In this document: positions 32,385 to 43,400 of the stretch, piece after piece
Layout: each line of letters begins with the position of its first letter
Position numbering within the stretch: position 1 is the first letter of the stretch
Source: Brachypterus glaber
Lineage: Eukaryota; Arthropoda; Insecta; Coleoptera; Kateretidae
Assembly: GCA_958510825.1 (NCBI GenBank)
Contig: OY294048.1
Coordinates: 25,562,300-25,626,299, forward strand
Direction: 5' to 3'
Length of the DNA: 64,000 nucleotides
The notes under the pieces: generated by a model
Seen by the model: only the letters and a program-made list of their open reading frames with translations
What the model was told of the DNA's origin: nothing
The model's database searches: none
Position numbers and translations under genes: made by a program

Positions 32385-32656
32385 TTGCATAGTAACGACA
32401 GAAGACCTCGAGTTTGGCGTCGTCAAGGAGAGCGTTATCAGCAAAACTTCGTTTGCCCCGGTGTCGCTTGCAATGGAGGATCATGGTTTGGGCTGGAGTT
32501 TCGCGATTATGGCCAACTCCTTTGGTTATTGTCCACGAAAGCCTTAACGCTAGGCGCTACATGGATCAGATCTTAAGACCTATTGTGTTACCACGACGAC
32601 GAAACACGAGAGAGTTCATTTCACTGTCCCACAGAGAAAATATACTTTTTTTCTGA
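32385..32656 (+). pseudogene. Tc1-like transposase catalytic core fragment, frameshifted
   Basis: The first frame gives RPRVWRRQGERYQQNFV, the usual segment after the first catalytic Asp. After a frameshift near 32470 the next frame gives MVWAGVSRLWPTPLVIVHES and LNARRYMDQILRPIVLP, matching the Tc1 order (MVWGGIS..G.T.L....LNA.RY..E.L...). The first catalytic Asp region upstream (DE..F) is missing or degraded. A foldback insertion follows at 32736. Confidence 0.88.
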
Positions 32657-32735
32657 CATATCTTATCTTGAAGCATTTTTTCTTCCCATTTCAAATCTGT
32701 TTTCAGATTTGGGCTACGACCGCAAAGTTTTTATA

Positions 32736-34036
32736 TACAGGGTGTTTTAGAAAAAAAAACAATTTTTTTAAAATGTCTGTAGAATTTGCTTTTATGAATA
32801 TTTTTTAATCAAATTCGGGCCACTTATAAAAAAAGGATTTGCTTTTAAGACTTTGAAAGATTTTTTTAAATGTCGACCTCCATTTTTTTACACTGAAAAA
32901 AATTTTTTTTTGCTGTCAAATTTTAAAAAGATGGAAAAATCCATATTAAAACATTCTCTATTTATCTGGCTTCATTTTGCTTTTTGAATTTTTAATGGGG
33001 AGCTTCTAGAAGTGGCGCTACATTAATTTTCAGTGCTTCGTGTCGGAAAGTTTAACACCAATATGCATGGTAGGAGCACTCTCGAGCGTGTCGGAACAGT
33101 ACATATGCCTTAAAACTAAATATGGCGCTTCTTTGCCGTGTTTATTTGTGTTAGAAAAATTATTTCTAAGGTATATAAAAATATTTAATAATTTATTTCA
33201 GGTAATTCCGGTAATTACATTTAATTAGTTCGTTTATTTTAACTAGCCTAATCTTACAAACTTTATTTCAGGTAATTATTAATAATTATAATTACCAGGA
33301 TTACCGGAATTAAAATAAATGAATTATAATTCACTTCCCTTAAAATACATTTTCTTCACATCTGAATTACTTTCCACCTAATCTCGGCGCCGTCAGTGAG
33401 GAGCAAGGTAAAAGATTTCACCAACAAATTGCGAATATGGAAAAGCGATATCAGGGAAAAGGAAATCCTGCTATGATGGGTGATTACTGTTCCGTAGTAG
33501 AAGTTGATAGAACTGCATACAAAAGAAAAAAAAGTAAGAAACATTTACATTATTTTTAGGTTAAGATATATATTTGTTAAGGCAAGCCATTAAGGCTGGT
33601 AGATAAAGTTAAGCTAAATACATTATTTTTTTTGTATAATCATTTATTTAATAAACGAATACTGTATATTTTATAGTTTAAACACCTACGACTAGCTACG
33701 TACTGCTCCGGCTCGCTGAATAGCGCTCATACCGGTGTTAAAATTTCCGTCTTGACGCACTTAAAATTGTTGTAGCGCCACTTCTGGAAGCTCCCTATTA
33801 AAAATTCAAAAAGCAAAATAAAGCCAGATAAGTACTAAATGTTTTAATTGTGGTTACGTAAAAAAAATCCATCTTTTGAAAATTTGACAGCAAAAAAAAT
33901 ATTTTTTTTCAGTGTAAAAAAAATGGGGGTCCATATTTAAAAAAAAAAATCTTCCAAAGTCTTAAAAGCACATCCCTTTTTTTTATAACTGACCCGAATT
34001 TGATTAAAAAATATCCATAAAAATAAATTCTACATT
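32736..34036. repeat. Foldback element carrying a coding remnant in its loop
   Basis: It starts TACAGGGTGTTTTAG. GAATATTTTTTAATCAAATTC pairs with AATTTGATTAAAAAATATCC, TTTTGCTGTCAAATTTTAAA with GAAAATTTGACAGCAAAAA, and AGCTTCTAGAAGTGGCGCTA with TAGCGCCACTTCTGGAAGCT. The last 40 bp expected on the right (matching the TACAGGGTG end) are missing where the next foldback starts. The loop (about 33035-33770) holds a coding fragment preceded by two TTATTTCAG splice-acceptor-like words. Confidence 0.8.
33359..33559 (+). pseudogene. Unclassified transposon-associated protein fragment
   Basis: A 66-codon frame without its own start reads FPPNLGAVSEEQGKRFHQQ, IANMEKRYQGKGNPAMMGDY and CSVVEVDRTAYKRKK, ending at TAG. 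The word pattern LG.VSEEQG.RFHQ..MEKRYQGK...MM.DYC is, from memory, a recurrent arthropod/cnidarian repeat-borne protein, but I cannot name a domain. It is probably the last exon of the protein that once mobilised this foldback family. Upstream exons are not recognised. Confidence 0.6.
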
Positions 34037-34788
34037 CTTTTGCAGAATTTTACAAAAATATCAATTTTTTTCTTTTGCATATTGTTACACCAGGCAAGCA
34101 TGTATTTTTTAATTAGCTAAAGCTAAATTATTTAGCCTGAATATAATCCTATTTGATTCTTAAAATATATCGCCTTCTAAATTCTGAAATATCGTATCTG
34201 AAAAATGCCTCCCATTAAAAAAAAAAACAGCAAACTACCAAACCAAACCATTATTAACGTAAACCAACGCCTCCTATTAAAAAAAAAAAACACCAAACAA
34301 GCAAACTACCAAACCAAACCATTGTTAACGTAAACCAACGCTTCCCATTAAAAAAAAAAACACCAAACCAGCAAACTACCAAACCAAACCATTGTTAACG
34401 TAAACCAAACCCATTAAAAAAAACAAACAGAAATTCGTGAGTATATTAACAATATTTTGCTATATATTCTAACAAAAAAACTAGTGTACTGGTAGTAGTA
34501 GTTTGGTAGTTTGCTGGTTTGGTGTTTTTCTTTTTAATGGGAGGCGTTAGTTTACGTTAACAATGGTTTGGTTTGGTAGTTTGCTGGTTTGTTTTTTTTT
34601 TTAATGGGAGGCATTTTTCAGATACGATATTTCAGAATTTAGAAGGCGATATATTTTAAGAATCAAATAGGATTATATTTTGGCTAAATAATTTAGCTTT
34701 AGCTAATTAAAAAATAAATGCTCGCCTGGTGTAACAATATGCATAAAAAAAAGTAGATATTTTTGTAAAATTCTGCAAAAGAATGTTA
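34036..34788. repeat. Foldback element with tandem CACCAAACCAGCAAACTACC units
   Basis: CATTCTTTTGCAGAATTTTA / TAAAATTCTGCAAAAGAATG form the ends, and AGCTAAAGCTAAATTATTTAG / CTAAATAATTTAGCTTTAGCT lie inside. The left arm holds three to four units of 62-71 bp (starting at about 34207, 34269 and 34340) built on GCCTCCCATTAAAAAAAAAA and ACCAAACCATTGTTAACGTA. The right arm has about two inverted units. Unequal unit numbers show expansion after the arms formed. Confidence 0.85.
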
Positions 34789-34899
34789 CATAAGCTTAAA
34801 ATAATTTTTGGCATACGTCAAAAATAAGAAAATCAGTGCGCATGCGCTGGATTCTTCTCATTACTGCGGTGAGTGAATCGTAAAAAGTATGCTTCAAAA

Positions 34900-35098
34900 A
34901 TTTGGTTTTGTGGGATAGCGTTTTCATGCAGGATAATGCTCGTCCTCACACGGCCAACATTACCCGTCGATTCTTTGAAAGAAATAACATAACGCTATTG
35001 AGGCATCCTACAATGGTCCTGATCTCAATCCGATTGAGCACGTCTGCGATAACATGGGCCGTCGATTGCGTCTGGATTACCCAAATTTAAGAAATTTG
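34900..35098 (+). pseudogene. Tc1-like transposase C-terminal catalytic fragment (DD34E type)
   Basis: FMQDNARPHTANITRRFFER contains the second catalytic Asp. After a small frame break at about 35012 the neighbouring frame gives GPDLNPIEHVCDNMGRRLRL, with the final acidic residue Glu in NPIEH about 34 residues later, hence DD34E. It ends in YPNLRNLA and then dissolves into the CA-rich minisatellite at 35103. Order and strand match the N-terminal pieces upstream, so all are one broken gene. Confidence 0.9.
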
Positions 35099-35102
35099 GC
35101 TG

Positions 35103-35429
35103 CCACACCCACACACCCACACACCCACACACCCACACACCCACACACCCACACACCCACACACCCACACACCCACACACCCACACACCCACACACCCAC
35201 ACACCCACACACCCACACACCCACACACCCACACACCCACACACCCACACACCCACACACCCACACACCCACACACCCACACACCCACACACCCACACAC
35301 CCACACACCCACACACCCACACACCCACACACCCAGACACCCACACACCCACACACCCACACACCCACACACCCACACACCCACACACACACCCACCCAC
35401 ACCCACACCCACACCCACACCCACACCCA

Positions 35430-35518
<89 letters not shown>

Positions 35519-35572
35519 GCACGCACATGCACACGCACACGCACACACACACACGCGCACACACACACACTT
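35103..35572. repeat. CA-rich compound minisatellite
   Basis: About 36 units of an 8-bp motif (ACACCCAC), then ACACCC hexamers (about 35395-35436), then (AC)n, then mixed ACGC units. Very long open frames in all phases (His/Thr/Pro or Cys/Val/Trp repeats) are artefacts of this composition. Confidence 0.97.
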
Positions 35573-35659
35573 TCTTCAGAGAATGAGTTTGGAGTCATGA
35601 AATACTGTGGAACTCACGAAACACGGAGTCTCATTCCTCCTGAAGAACCAGATACACAC

Positions 35660-37760
35660 TGTAACCTTTGCTTTTAGCTCGGTTTACTAACTTGTAACAT
35701 TTTAGATTGTAATGGTAGCCCCATACAATTAAACTTGTTGAATTTACCTGTTTGTTATTTCCTGGAACGTCATAGATATCATTTATAAGTATTATGCCTC
35801 ATATTATGTTTATGGGGGCCCGTGTTTAGGATGGTATTCTCCGAAAGCAGAATTTCTAAACATGCCACAATCGTAGGATCACTAGGAGCACTGTCAATTC
35901 TTATTCTAGGCTTGGATTTCCATAGATATACATTTATTAACAAATAAATTAAATAAATTTTAATACTTTGTTTCCAAAGTAAACATAACCTCACATGTCA
36001 AAAATAGCTGGTCTACAAACCAAACATATATAGCTTCAGGCTTGTGTCGCAAGTGGTGTGCAAGATTTTGGGCATAGATGTCGCTAGTATGCAGATTTGG
36101 TAATATTTTGTAAAAAGATTATTTAAAGATATTTCGGGTTTAGTTTTATTTAGAGCATTTAAAATTGCTTTAAAATGTATTAGTATTAGTTAATTTTGCT
36201 TCAGTAAAATTGTTTTTTTTAAATGTGATAAGTTGCTAACTTCATGCCAGGTAATGATATTTTTGATAATTATTAAAATTTAAACAATTAAAGTCAATTG
36301 TAATAATTATTAAACCAGTTTAATGAACCTCTTTATTAAAAATAATAAATTTTCAAAACAAATAAAATTGAGTTTTAAGATTTGTTTTTGACAGATCGAA
36401 GCCATCTTCATGGCGTCCTTCTTGTTAAAATGGGCGAGGCAACAAGTCGCAATACGTAGAAAGTGTCTAAAAACTCTTTAATTAGTGTATTTTACTTAAT
36501 TAAATGAATGTTAATGCTTGGTTTTAGCGTATCCTGCAATTTAAGTGAAAAATGGATAGATAAAATACTTCTAGGTAAGCAAATTGGTACTCTTTTGTCA
36601 TAATCGATTTTAACGGTTATATTTTTTATGTAGGAATAAAAACCCTTCTACAAGAAACAAAATTGGAAACTACCGGTTTAGCGTAATTAAACCGTAAGTT
36701 GCCCATCTATTCTTATTTGTTTTTACTTTATTTTTAAGTATAATTGGAATTAAAAGCGTTTCCTTCTTTTTCAATTATAGGGTCGCACGCTGGGTCGCAC
36801 CCGTGTCGCACGTCAGGTCGCACGCTGGGTCGAACGTTGATCGATTGTGTGGTCGTTCGTTGAGTCGCTCGTTTGATACGAACAAATACTTAAATAGTAA
36901 AGATGAAATAGAAATAGAAATAGAAATATTTATTCAGTACTTATGCCATTGTAAAATGGATATACAGTTCTGTTAATTGTTCTGGTCAGTGGATTCTTGG
37001 ATTTTTAAGGTATTTATCAAACCAATTTGTATTGTTCCGTTTGAGATTTCAAGCGAGAAGCCAAATGTTGTCTCCCTTCCTAGAGCTGTGTCATTACCGG
37101 ATTATTTTGTAATTGCAAATTGATATCGCATAATGTATTTTAAAGTGTTAGAAAATGTTTAATGTTTAAGTATGTCTAAGTTTAATTTCATGAATAAGTT
37201 ATACTTATTATTGGCCGACCTTAACATGAGTACTCATTATTAAACTTTAAATAGATTTTAAAATTTGTCTGTAGGATCCAAAATTCCACTATAGGAAAAC
37301 CATTTACTAATTTACTTGCTCTGGGGTGAATATCATTAAATAATTTACTTTGGGGTGCATACCAAAAAACTGAAAATTCTATTTATTTCAGAGAAAGTTC
37401 ACATTTGTGCGGTATGATCCTATGGATAAAAATTACTGTAATATTTTGTTATCGATCAATATTTATTTTTGTCTCACTATTGTTAATAAATCTAATAATT
37501 AATTAACTTTTTGTGCATTATTTGTCAATCTATTTTTCAGCTGTGTTTTGTTTTGATATAAAGCTTATGCCCTCTCATTCGTCTATTTTAGATTGGCGCC
37601 CACAAATATAATGACTAGTTATAACCAAAAATTATTAGGAACTCTACCCGCGACCCACGCTCTCCAAAAACTTTAGTAGCTCCGTGGTATGCAGCCTTTC
37701 TCCTTGGATATTTTATAAATTATAGTTTACAATTTTTTTAACACCAAGGCAAGGGTTACA
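35660..37760 (+). repeat. 5' LTR of the gypsy element
   Basis: 2,101 bp, bounded by TG..CA. Compared with the 3' copy it shows scattered substitutions and several indels: a GAAATA triplication at about 36905 and loss of the GATTTCTGG block after GTTTGATACGA. A cluster of GGTCGCACG-like words lies at 36781-36870. The LTR should carry the promoter and polyadenylation signals, but I could not fix their positions. Confidence 0.92.
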
Positions 37761-37765
37761 AATTA

Positions 37766-37778
37766 TGGCGCCCAACGT
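37766..37778 (+). promoter_or_regulatory. Primer-binding site, tRNA-Lys type
   Basis: TGGCGCCCAACGT lies six bases after the LTR end and complements the 3' end of tRNA-Lys(CUU) (..ACGTTGGGCGCCA). This is the priming site for minus-strand synthesis and fixes the plus-strand orientation. Confidence 0.85.
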
Positions 37779-38152
37779 TATTTTTGGATTTTAGAGTTCA
37801 ATTTAAGAAATTTTTGAATTTTAATTTTTGCTTAATTTGGAGTAAAATTTTGTCGTTAATTCTCCCCACCCTCCTTCTCCATTATAAGCTTTATACAAGA
37901 CTGACATGCTGTGATTGGCTGGTAATGACAAAAATAGTTGTAAAATTTTTGGTGATACAGCTGTTTTTATTTTTTTGGTATTTTCTGTGTTTGAGTGTAT
38001 TTGAATAAAATTGGGATATTTTTTCAAATCAGTAATTGATAGACCAGTTACGGTTTATGATTTTTTTGTGTTTAAAGTTTTTTTTTTTAAAGGTATAGCC
38101 AGCCTCTGTGATATATTTTTTATTTTTTCGTATTTTTGGGAAACTTTTAAAT

Positions 38153-39451
38153 ATGGATCCCAACCTTTTGCTAAACCATGAGGTAAATTATGAATTGCTT
38201 ATCAGAAAAAGGTATACGCGGTTAGATATTGAAGTAAAAAGAAAAGCACTTAAGAAGCTGTTATTAGATAATTTTAATATTTTATCGGACCCAAAAATAG
38301 AAGTTGAAAGAGAAAGAGCGGAAATTACGCAAAGTCAAATCGCTTTGTCTAGATTAATAAATTAATTTGATAATTTAAGTGAATCTGCTGTGGGGGATCG
38401 TAAGAAAATTGACTCTAGAATTTTTCATGTTAAAAATAGGTTAAATAATGCACCTTCTTATAGAGCACAGGATGAATTAGAGACTTTTCAAGATTTTATA
38501 GATGACCACCAAATTAGATTACTTTCATATGAATGTGATTACCTTGAAAAATTATAACAAAAAGTGGATAACGCACAAACGGTCACTGTAACTAGTTTTA
38601 ATTCTGAAATGGTAACTAATAACTTGGTTAATTTGAATAGTAGTGGTGTTAGCAATATTTGGCAGGGTAGTGTACGGGTATATAAGTGGAAAATAACTTT
38701 TGATGGCAATTCAAAAAATACTGTTAGATTTTTAGAAAAAATAGAACAAGTTAGGTTGGCTAGAAATACTGCTAAAGAGGGTTTGTTCAATTCGGCCGTT
38801 GATTTATTTACAGATTCGGCTTGGGATTGGTTTATTTCGATAAAGGATAATGTTAAAAACTGGGATAAGTTAATAACTGCGCTTAAACAGGATTTTCTTC
38901 CTATGGACTTTGATGATGCAATATGGACGGAAATTAAAAATAGAAAACAAGGTTATAAAGAAAGGGTCTCACTATTTATTAGCGATATTAGGAATTTTTT
39001 TAATAGATTATCGGGTAAAGTAGATGAATTAACAAAAATTAAATATATTAAAAAGAATTAGTTGCATTGTTATGTAGGACCTCTGTCAGTTATAACAATT
39101 AATTCAGTTCAAGAACTTTTATCATATTGTAGAAATTTAGAAAATGATTTAAAACCGTTTAGTTATAATAAAAACAATAATAGCAGCAATAGTAACAATT
39201 TTCAGCAAAATTTTAAGCCAAAAGTACAAATTAATGAAGTTAAGTGTTGGTCTTGTAACAAATTCGGTCACATAAAAAGTAATTGCACGGAAAAACATAT
39301 AAGATGTTTTGGTTGTAATAAGATAGGTGTAATAAAACCTAACTGCCCAGATTGCAAGTCAAAGCCAGTTCAAAACAAACCTTCTGTTTGTGAATGCAAT
39401 AGTAAATCAAATAAAGGGGCGGGTAATGATAATAATCAGGCAAAAAACTAG
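38153..39451 (+). pseudogene. gag: Gypsy gag with three in-frame stops
   Basis: One reading frame of 432 codons from MDPNLLLNHEVNYELLIRKR to the stop at 39449-39451. It would encode the particle core: an N-terminal helical part, a capsid region (GSVRVYKWKITFDGNSK, AWDWFISIKDNVKNWDKL) and near the end a zinc knuckle CWSCNKFGHIKSNC (CX2CX4HX4C). A second knuckle, CFGCNKIGVIKPNC, has lost its His. Internal stops are TAA at 38363, TAA at 38555 and TAG at 39059, while the frame itself is never shifted. The start at 38153 is preferred to an upstream in-frame ATG at 38108 because the extra residues are only low-complexity FFRIF. Confidence 0.88.
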
Positions 39452-39456
39452 TAAGT

Positions 39457-40346
39457 ATGGAGCATGGTGTTGGCGCATGCTCTGTGACGTCAAAAGCCAA
39501 CAAAAGTTTTTTTGATAAAAGGGACTGGGATAAGTGGAAAAGCAAAGTAAGTAAATTTTTTAAAGTTTCAAGTAGTAAAATTAAAAATGGGGTAGTTTTA
39601 ATAATACAAAAAAAATTAAGGTCGAGGATTTTGGTAAGGTTGAAAAACCAGTTCAAATAAAAGGGAGTTTAGCGAAAAATAATTCGGTTGTATTAAGGGT
39701 TGAAAGGCCAGTGCAAAACATTGCTGTTGTTGCAGAAAATAATGAAGCGGTTATAAATAGGGTTGAAAGGCCAGTGCAAAACATTTCTGTTGTTGTAGAA
39801 AATAATGAAGCGGTTATAAATAGGGTTGAGAGGCCAGTGCAAAACACTGCTGTTGTTGCAGAAAATAAAACGTTTGTCAAAATGGTTAAAAGACCAGTGC
39901 AAAGTGGTAGAGCTTTTGCGGGAAATAGTATCCATAGGAATAAGGATATTATTTGTGATTTTAGGGTTGAAAGACCAGCGCAAGTCACTGATTGTGTTGC
40001 GGAAAATAAAACAAATGTTGTTAAGGTTAAAGAAAATGAGAAAGAGGTTAATGTAGCTCCTTGTTTTGTTAAAGTAGGTAATGACATTAGTCCTTATGTA
40101 GATTTGAAAATATTTGGTCAAAAGTTTATAGCAATGTTAGATTCTGGTGCTAATAGATCTGTTTTGGGGGCTAAAGCGCTGCACATTGTTAATAAATTTA
40201 ATCTAAAAATTAAAATAGACAAGGATTTAGTAGTTACAACTGCGGATAGATCAAATCAAAATGTTTTGGAAACGGTGGATATACCAGTCACATTGGATGG
40301 AATAAGAAAAACAATACCATATAGTGGTAACATCTTTACAACATAG
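39457..40346 (+). pseudogene. Gypsy linker and aspartic protease, frameshifted
   Basis: After gag a new frame (MEHGVGACSVTSK..) runs to 39660, but the open frame moves at a poly-A run near 39606 to the phase that continues through 40346. That phase first carries 21-residue repeats (about 39695-40010, RVERPVQNIAVVAENNEAVI type), then the protease with the catalytic LDSGANRSVLG at about 40137. It ends early at FTT, where a further frameshift at about 40330 transfers to the RT frame. The repeat linker is unusual for gypsy. The protease would process Gag and Pol. Confidence 0.85.
39695..40020 (+). repeat. 63-bp coding tandem repeat in the gag-pol linker
   Basis: Units start at 39695, 39758 and 39821 with exact 63-bp spacing (AGGGTTGAAAGGCCAGTGC), then diverged units at about 39884 and 39964. 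The length is a multiple of three, so it keeps the frame. It encodes RVERPVQ at the head of each unit. Confidence 0.9.
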
Positions 40347-41706
40347 TTTTATTTTCGGTAGTGACCTATGTAGGGAATTTGGTTTGCAAATAGACTTTAG
40401 AAGTAAAACTTGGTTTATAAAAGGGAATGATGGCAAGACTCATGTTTTTAATTATCTTGTAGGGCAACCTTGTGAAGTAAATGAATTAAGTGTAATTCAA
40501 AGTAAAAATAATTTAACAATAGAGCAAAGGGCACAATTAGAGAATTTATTAGATAAGTTTAAAGAGTTGTCTAATGGTAAATTGGGTAGAACAAATGTAA
40601 TTGAACATAAGATTGATACTGGAGACGCAGAACCTATAAAACAAAGACAGTATGCTATGAGTCCTTATGTTTTACAAACTTTTAATAAAGAATTAGATAA
40701 AATGTTGGAGTTAAATGTAGTACAACCTTCTACCAGTCCATGGGCTAGTCCTCTAATTCTAGTTAAAAAGAAAACTGGTGAGAATAGAATGTGTTTTGAC
40801 GGTAGAAAACTTAACAATGTAACTAAAAAGTGTGCTTATCCATTACCACTAGTTGATTTTATTTTAAATAGGTTGGGTAAAGCAAAGTGTATTTCCAGTA
40901 TTGACCTTAATTCTGCATTTTGGCAAATACCATTAGAAAACTCATCTCGCGAAAAGACTGCTTTTGTAGTACCGGGGCGTGGTTTATTTGAATTTGTTGT
41001 AATGCCTTTTGGTCTCTGCAATGCTGCGCAGACTCAACAGAAACTCATGGATGTACTTTTGGGTCCTGAATTTGAAGAATTTGTGTTTGTTTACCTTGAC
41101 GACGTGATAGTGGTTACTGAGACGTTTGAGAAACATGTTGAAATTTTGAATAAAATCTTTGAACGGTTAAAGGCGGAAAATTTAACTATAAATTTGGAAA
41201 AATGTGAATTTTGTAAAAGTTCCTTAAAGTATTTAGGTTTTGTATTAGATAACAAAGGACTTCGTACAAGTCCATAAAAAGTACAATGCATGATTGACTT
41301 TCCTAGACCTAATACGGTAACGGAAATAAAAAGGTTCATGGGCCTCTGTAGCTGGTATCGCAGATTCATTAATAATTTCTCTACTCTAATTGCTCCCATC
41401 AATGCTCTAACTCACGGTAAAAAGAAAGCAAATAAGGTCATTTGGAATGATGATGCTGAGAAAGCATTTGTAAACATAAAACAGGCATTAGTTTCAGCAC
41501 CTGTGCTAGCATCCCCAGACTTTACAAAGCCTTTCGTTTTACAAACAGACGCTAGCAGGGTCGGTTTAGGTTCAGTGCTCACACAGACGGTTAAAGATAA
41601 AGAGGTAGTAGTTGCCTATGCCTCAAGGACTTTAACAGCACAAGAAAGAAAATACACAGTTACAGAATTAGAGTTTAGCAGTTTTTTTTGCGGTACAGAA
41701 ATTTAG
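40324..41706 (+). pseudogene. pol: Gypsy reverse transcriptase and RNase H, one stop and terminal frameshift
   Basis: The frame contains the protease tail (FIFGSDLCREFGLQIDF), then the RT with SPWASPLILVKKKTGENRMC, SSIDLNSAFWQIPLE (first catalytic Asp), FVVMPFGLCNAAQTQQKLMD and the catalytic FVYLDDVIV box at about 41090. A TAA at 41275 interrupts just before the connection domain (MIDFPRPNTVTEIKRFMGLC). RNase H follows with LQTDASRVGLGSVLTQ and the conserved VTELE at about 41660. A base change near 41675 shifts the frame and gives a false stop after CGTEI. Enzyme order and motifs are typical of Ty3/gypsy. Confidence 0.95.
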
Positions 41707-42742
41707 ACCTTATATTGAGGGCGCGGAGTCTTTCACAGTTATTAATGACCATTATTCACTTTTAGGTCTAAACCAATTAAAGGACCCAGTAGGCAGACTA
41801 GCAAGGTGGGCAGTTAAGCTGCAAAAGTATAATATGACTATAATTTATAGAAAAGGCGCTTTAAACGTTGTTGCACTTTCGCGTGCTCCTGTAGAGATTG
41901 CAATAATTGAAATTAGTGATAATGACCTTGAGGATGATACCTGGTACCTAAATATGGTAAAAAGGGTTGTGGATAGCCCTGATAAATTCACTGAATTTCG
42001 TGTAAAAGATGGGTTGTTGCAAAAGCATATACCGGTTGATTTTGGTTTCCATACTAATGTTCCGGATTGGAAAATAGTAGTACCTCGGTTTAAGAGGCTG
42101 GCTATATTCAAAAAATTTCATGACGAACCAAATGCGGCACATTTGGGTCACTTTAAAACGTTGCAAAGAATTCGGCAAATTTATTATTGGCAAGGTATGT
42201 CCAAGGCAGTTAAGAAATATGTTAAGTCTTGCATAACGTGTAATTCTCAAAAAATCAACACGACGGGTCGTACTGGTTTAATGGGAAAACCGAAAAGGGC
42301 TTATTTTCCTTGGCAAGTAATTTCAGTGGATATTTTAGGACCGATGCCTAAAACAAAATCAGGAAATTTTTATTTACTGATAGTGTCTGATTATTTTACG
42401 AAATTCTCACTTTTGCATCCAATGAAAAAGGCAAACTCTGCTACGATTAATAAATTTGTAGAAAACCATGTGTTTTTAGTATTTGGTGTGCCTCAAATAA
42501 TGATTAGTGATAATGGGTCTCAATTTATTAGTAAAGAGTTCGAAGTACTTTTAAAGAAATACAAAGTAAAATGTCATTATAATGCAAAATTTCATGCTCA
42601 GCATAATGCAGTAGAGCGAATAAATAAAGTAGTGGGAGTGGCAATGAGATCATACATCACTGATAATAATCATACCACTTCGGATGAGGAAATACACCAT
42701 ATTGGTTATGCTATACGCACAGCTGTGCATGGCTTATCTTAA
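41680..42742 (+). pseudogene. Gypsy RNase H end and integrase core
   Basis: Continues in the next phase with KFRPYIEGAESFTVINDHYS and LARWAVKLQKYNMTIIYRKG (end of RNase H). The integrase has the HHCC zinc site (HLGHFKTLQRIRQIYYW .. CITCNSQK) and the DDE core: first Asp in VISVDILGPMPK, second in MISDNGSQFISKEF, and Glu in HNAVERINKVVG. The usual VADALSR-like word before it is altered (VVALSRAP). The frame stops at 42740 in AVHGLS where a deletion or shift cuts into the C-terminal domain. Confidence 0.93.
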
Positions 42743-43025
42743 GAATGCTAAGAGTTATAATTTAAGAAAACGCCCTGTGGACGTTTATCATGTTGGTGAT
42801 AAAGTTTGGAAAAAGAATAAGGTATTAAGTGATGCGGGAAAACGTTTTTCTGCAAAATTGGCACCTAGATATGTGTTGTGTATGGTTAAGAAGACCAAGG
42901 GTGGATTGGTCTATCAAATAACTGATTTAGATGGTAAAGAACTCGGTGACTGGCATGTCAAGGATCTTAAGCCATATGGGGATACTTTGGATGATGTCGA
43001 TGATTTGAATGAAGCTGAAGCATAG
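42729..43025 (+). pseudogene. Gypsy integrase C-terminal domain, separated by a deletion
   Basis: A separate phase begins MAYLKNAKSYNLRKRPVD and contains YHVGDKVWKKNKVLSDAGKR, FSAKLAPRYVLCMVKKTK and ELGDWHVKDLKPYGD, the GPY-like C-terminal domain of gypsy integrases. It ends with an acidic tail (DDVDDLNEAEA). Compared with complete gypsy integrases, dozens of residues after AIRTAVH are missing, so the join at about 42730 is a deletion plus frame change. Confidence 0.85.
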
Positions 43026-43400
43026 GTAGTGTGTGTTGAATGTAGCGAATGGGTTTTAAAAAACCGACGGGTTTTCTGAATGAGGTGTATGAATATTGGC
43101 GTGGTTTTGTTCCAATCATAAGCTGGCATAGAGTTCTACGCGCGGGAATATCTGTGTTTGGCGCAGGCGTTATTTGGAGGTATCTCTGGCAATTACCGAT
43201 TGTGACGTACTTTATGTACTGATGATACTGTGGTATCACTTGATTTTGGAATATGGTGTTGTTCTGAGTAATATGTACTGTTAGTTTTGATATTTGGGTA
43301 TCGTGTTAGGTTGAAAGCCGTTTTGTCAGGTTAGGTACATACACCAGATCATCATTGTAATTAGGTTTTTAAAATTCCCGATTGTGACGTTTAAACTTGG

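Noticed and set aside
35025..35677. Long His/Thr/Pro or Cys/Val/Trp repeat proteins on both strands
   Set aside because: They come from the 8-, 6- and 2-bp CA-rich repeat. All phases are open because the repeat has no stop codons.
36361..36710. Exon-like stretch ending in GTAAGTTGCCC within the LTR
   Set aside because: The same sequence occurs in both LTRs and the frames are broken differently in each. It is part of the LTR.
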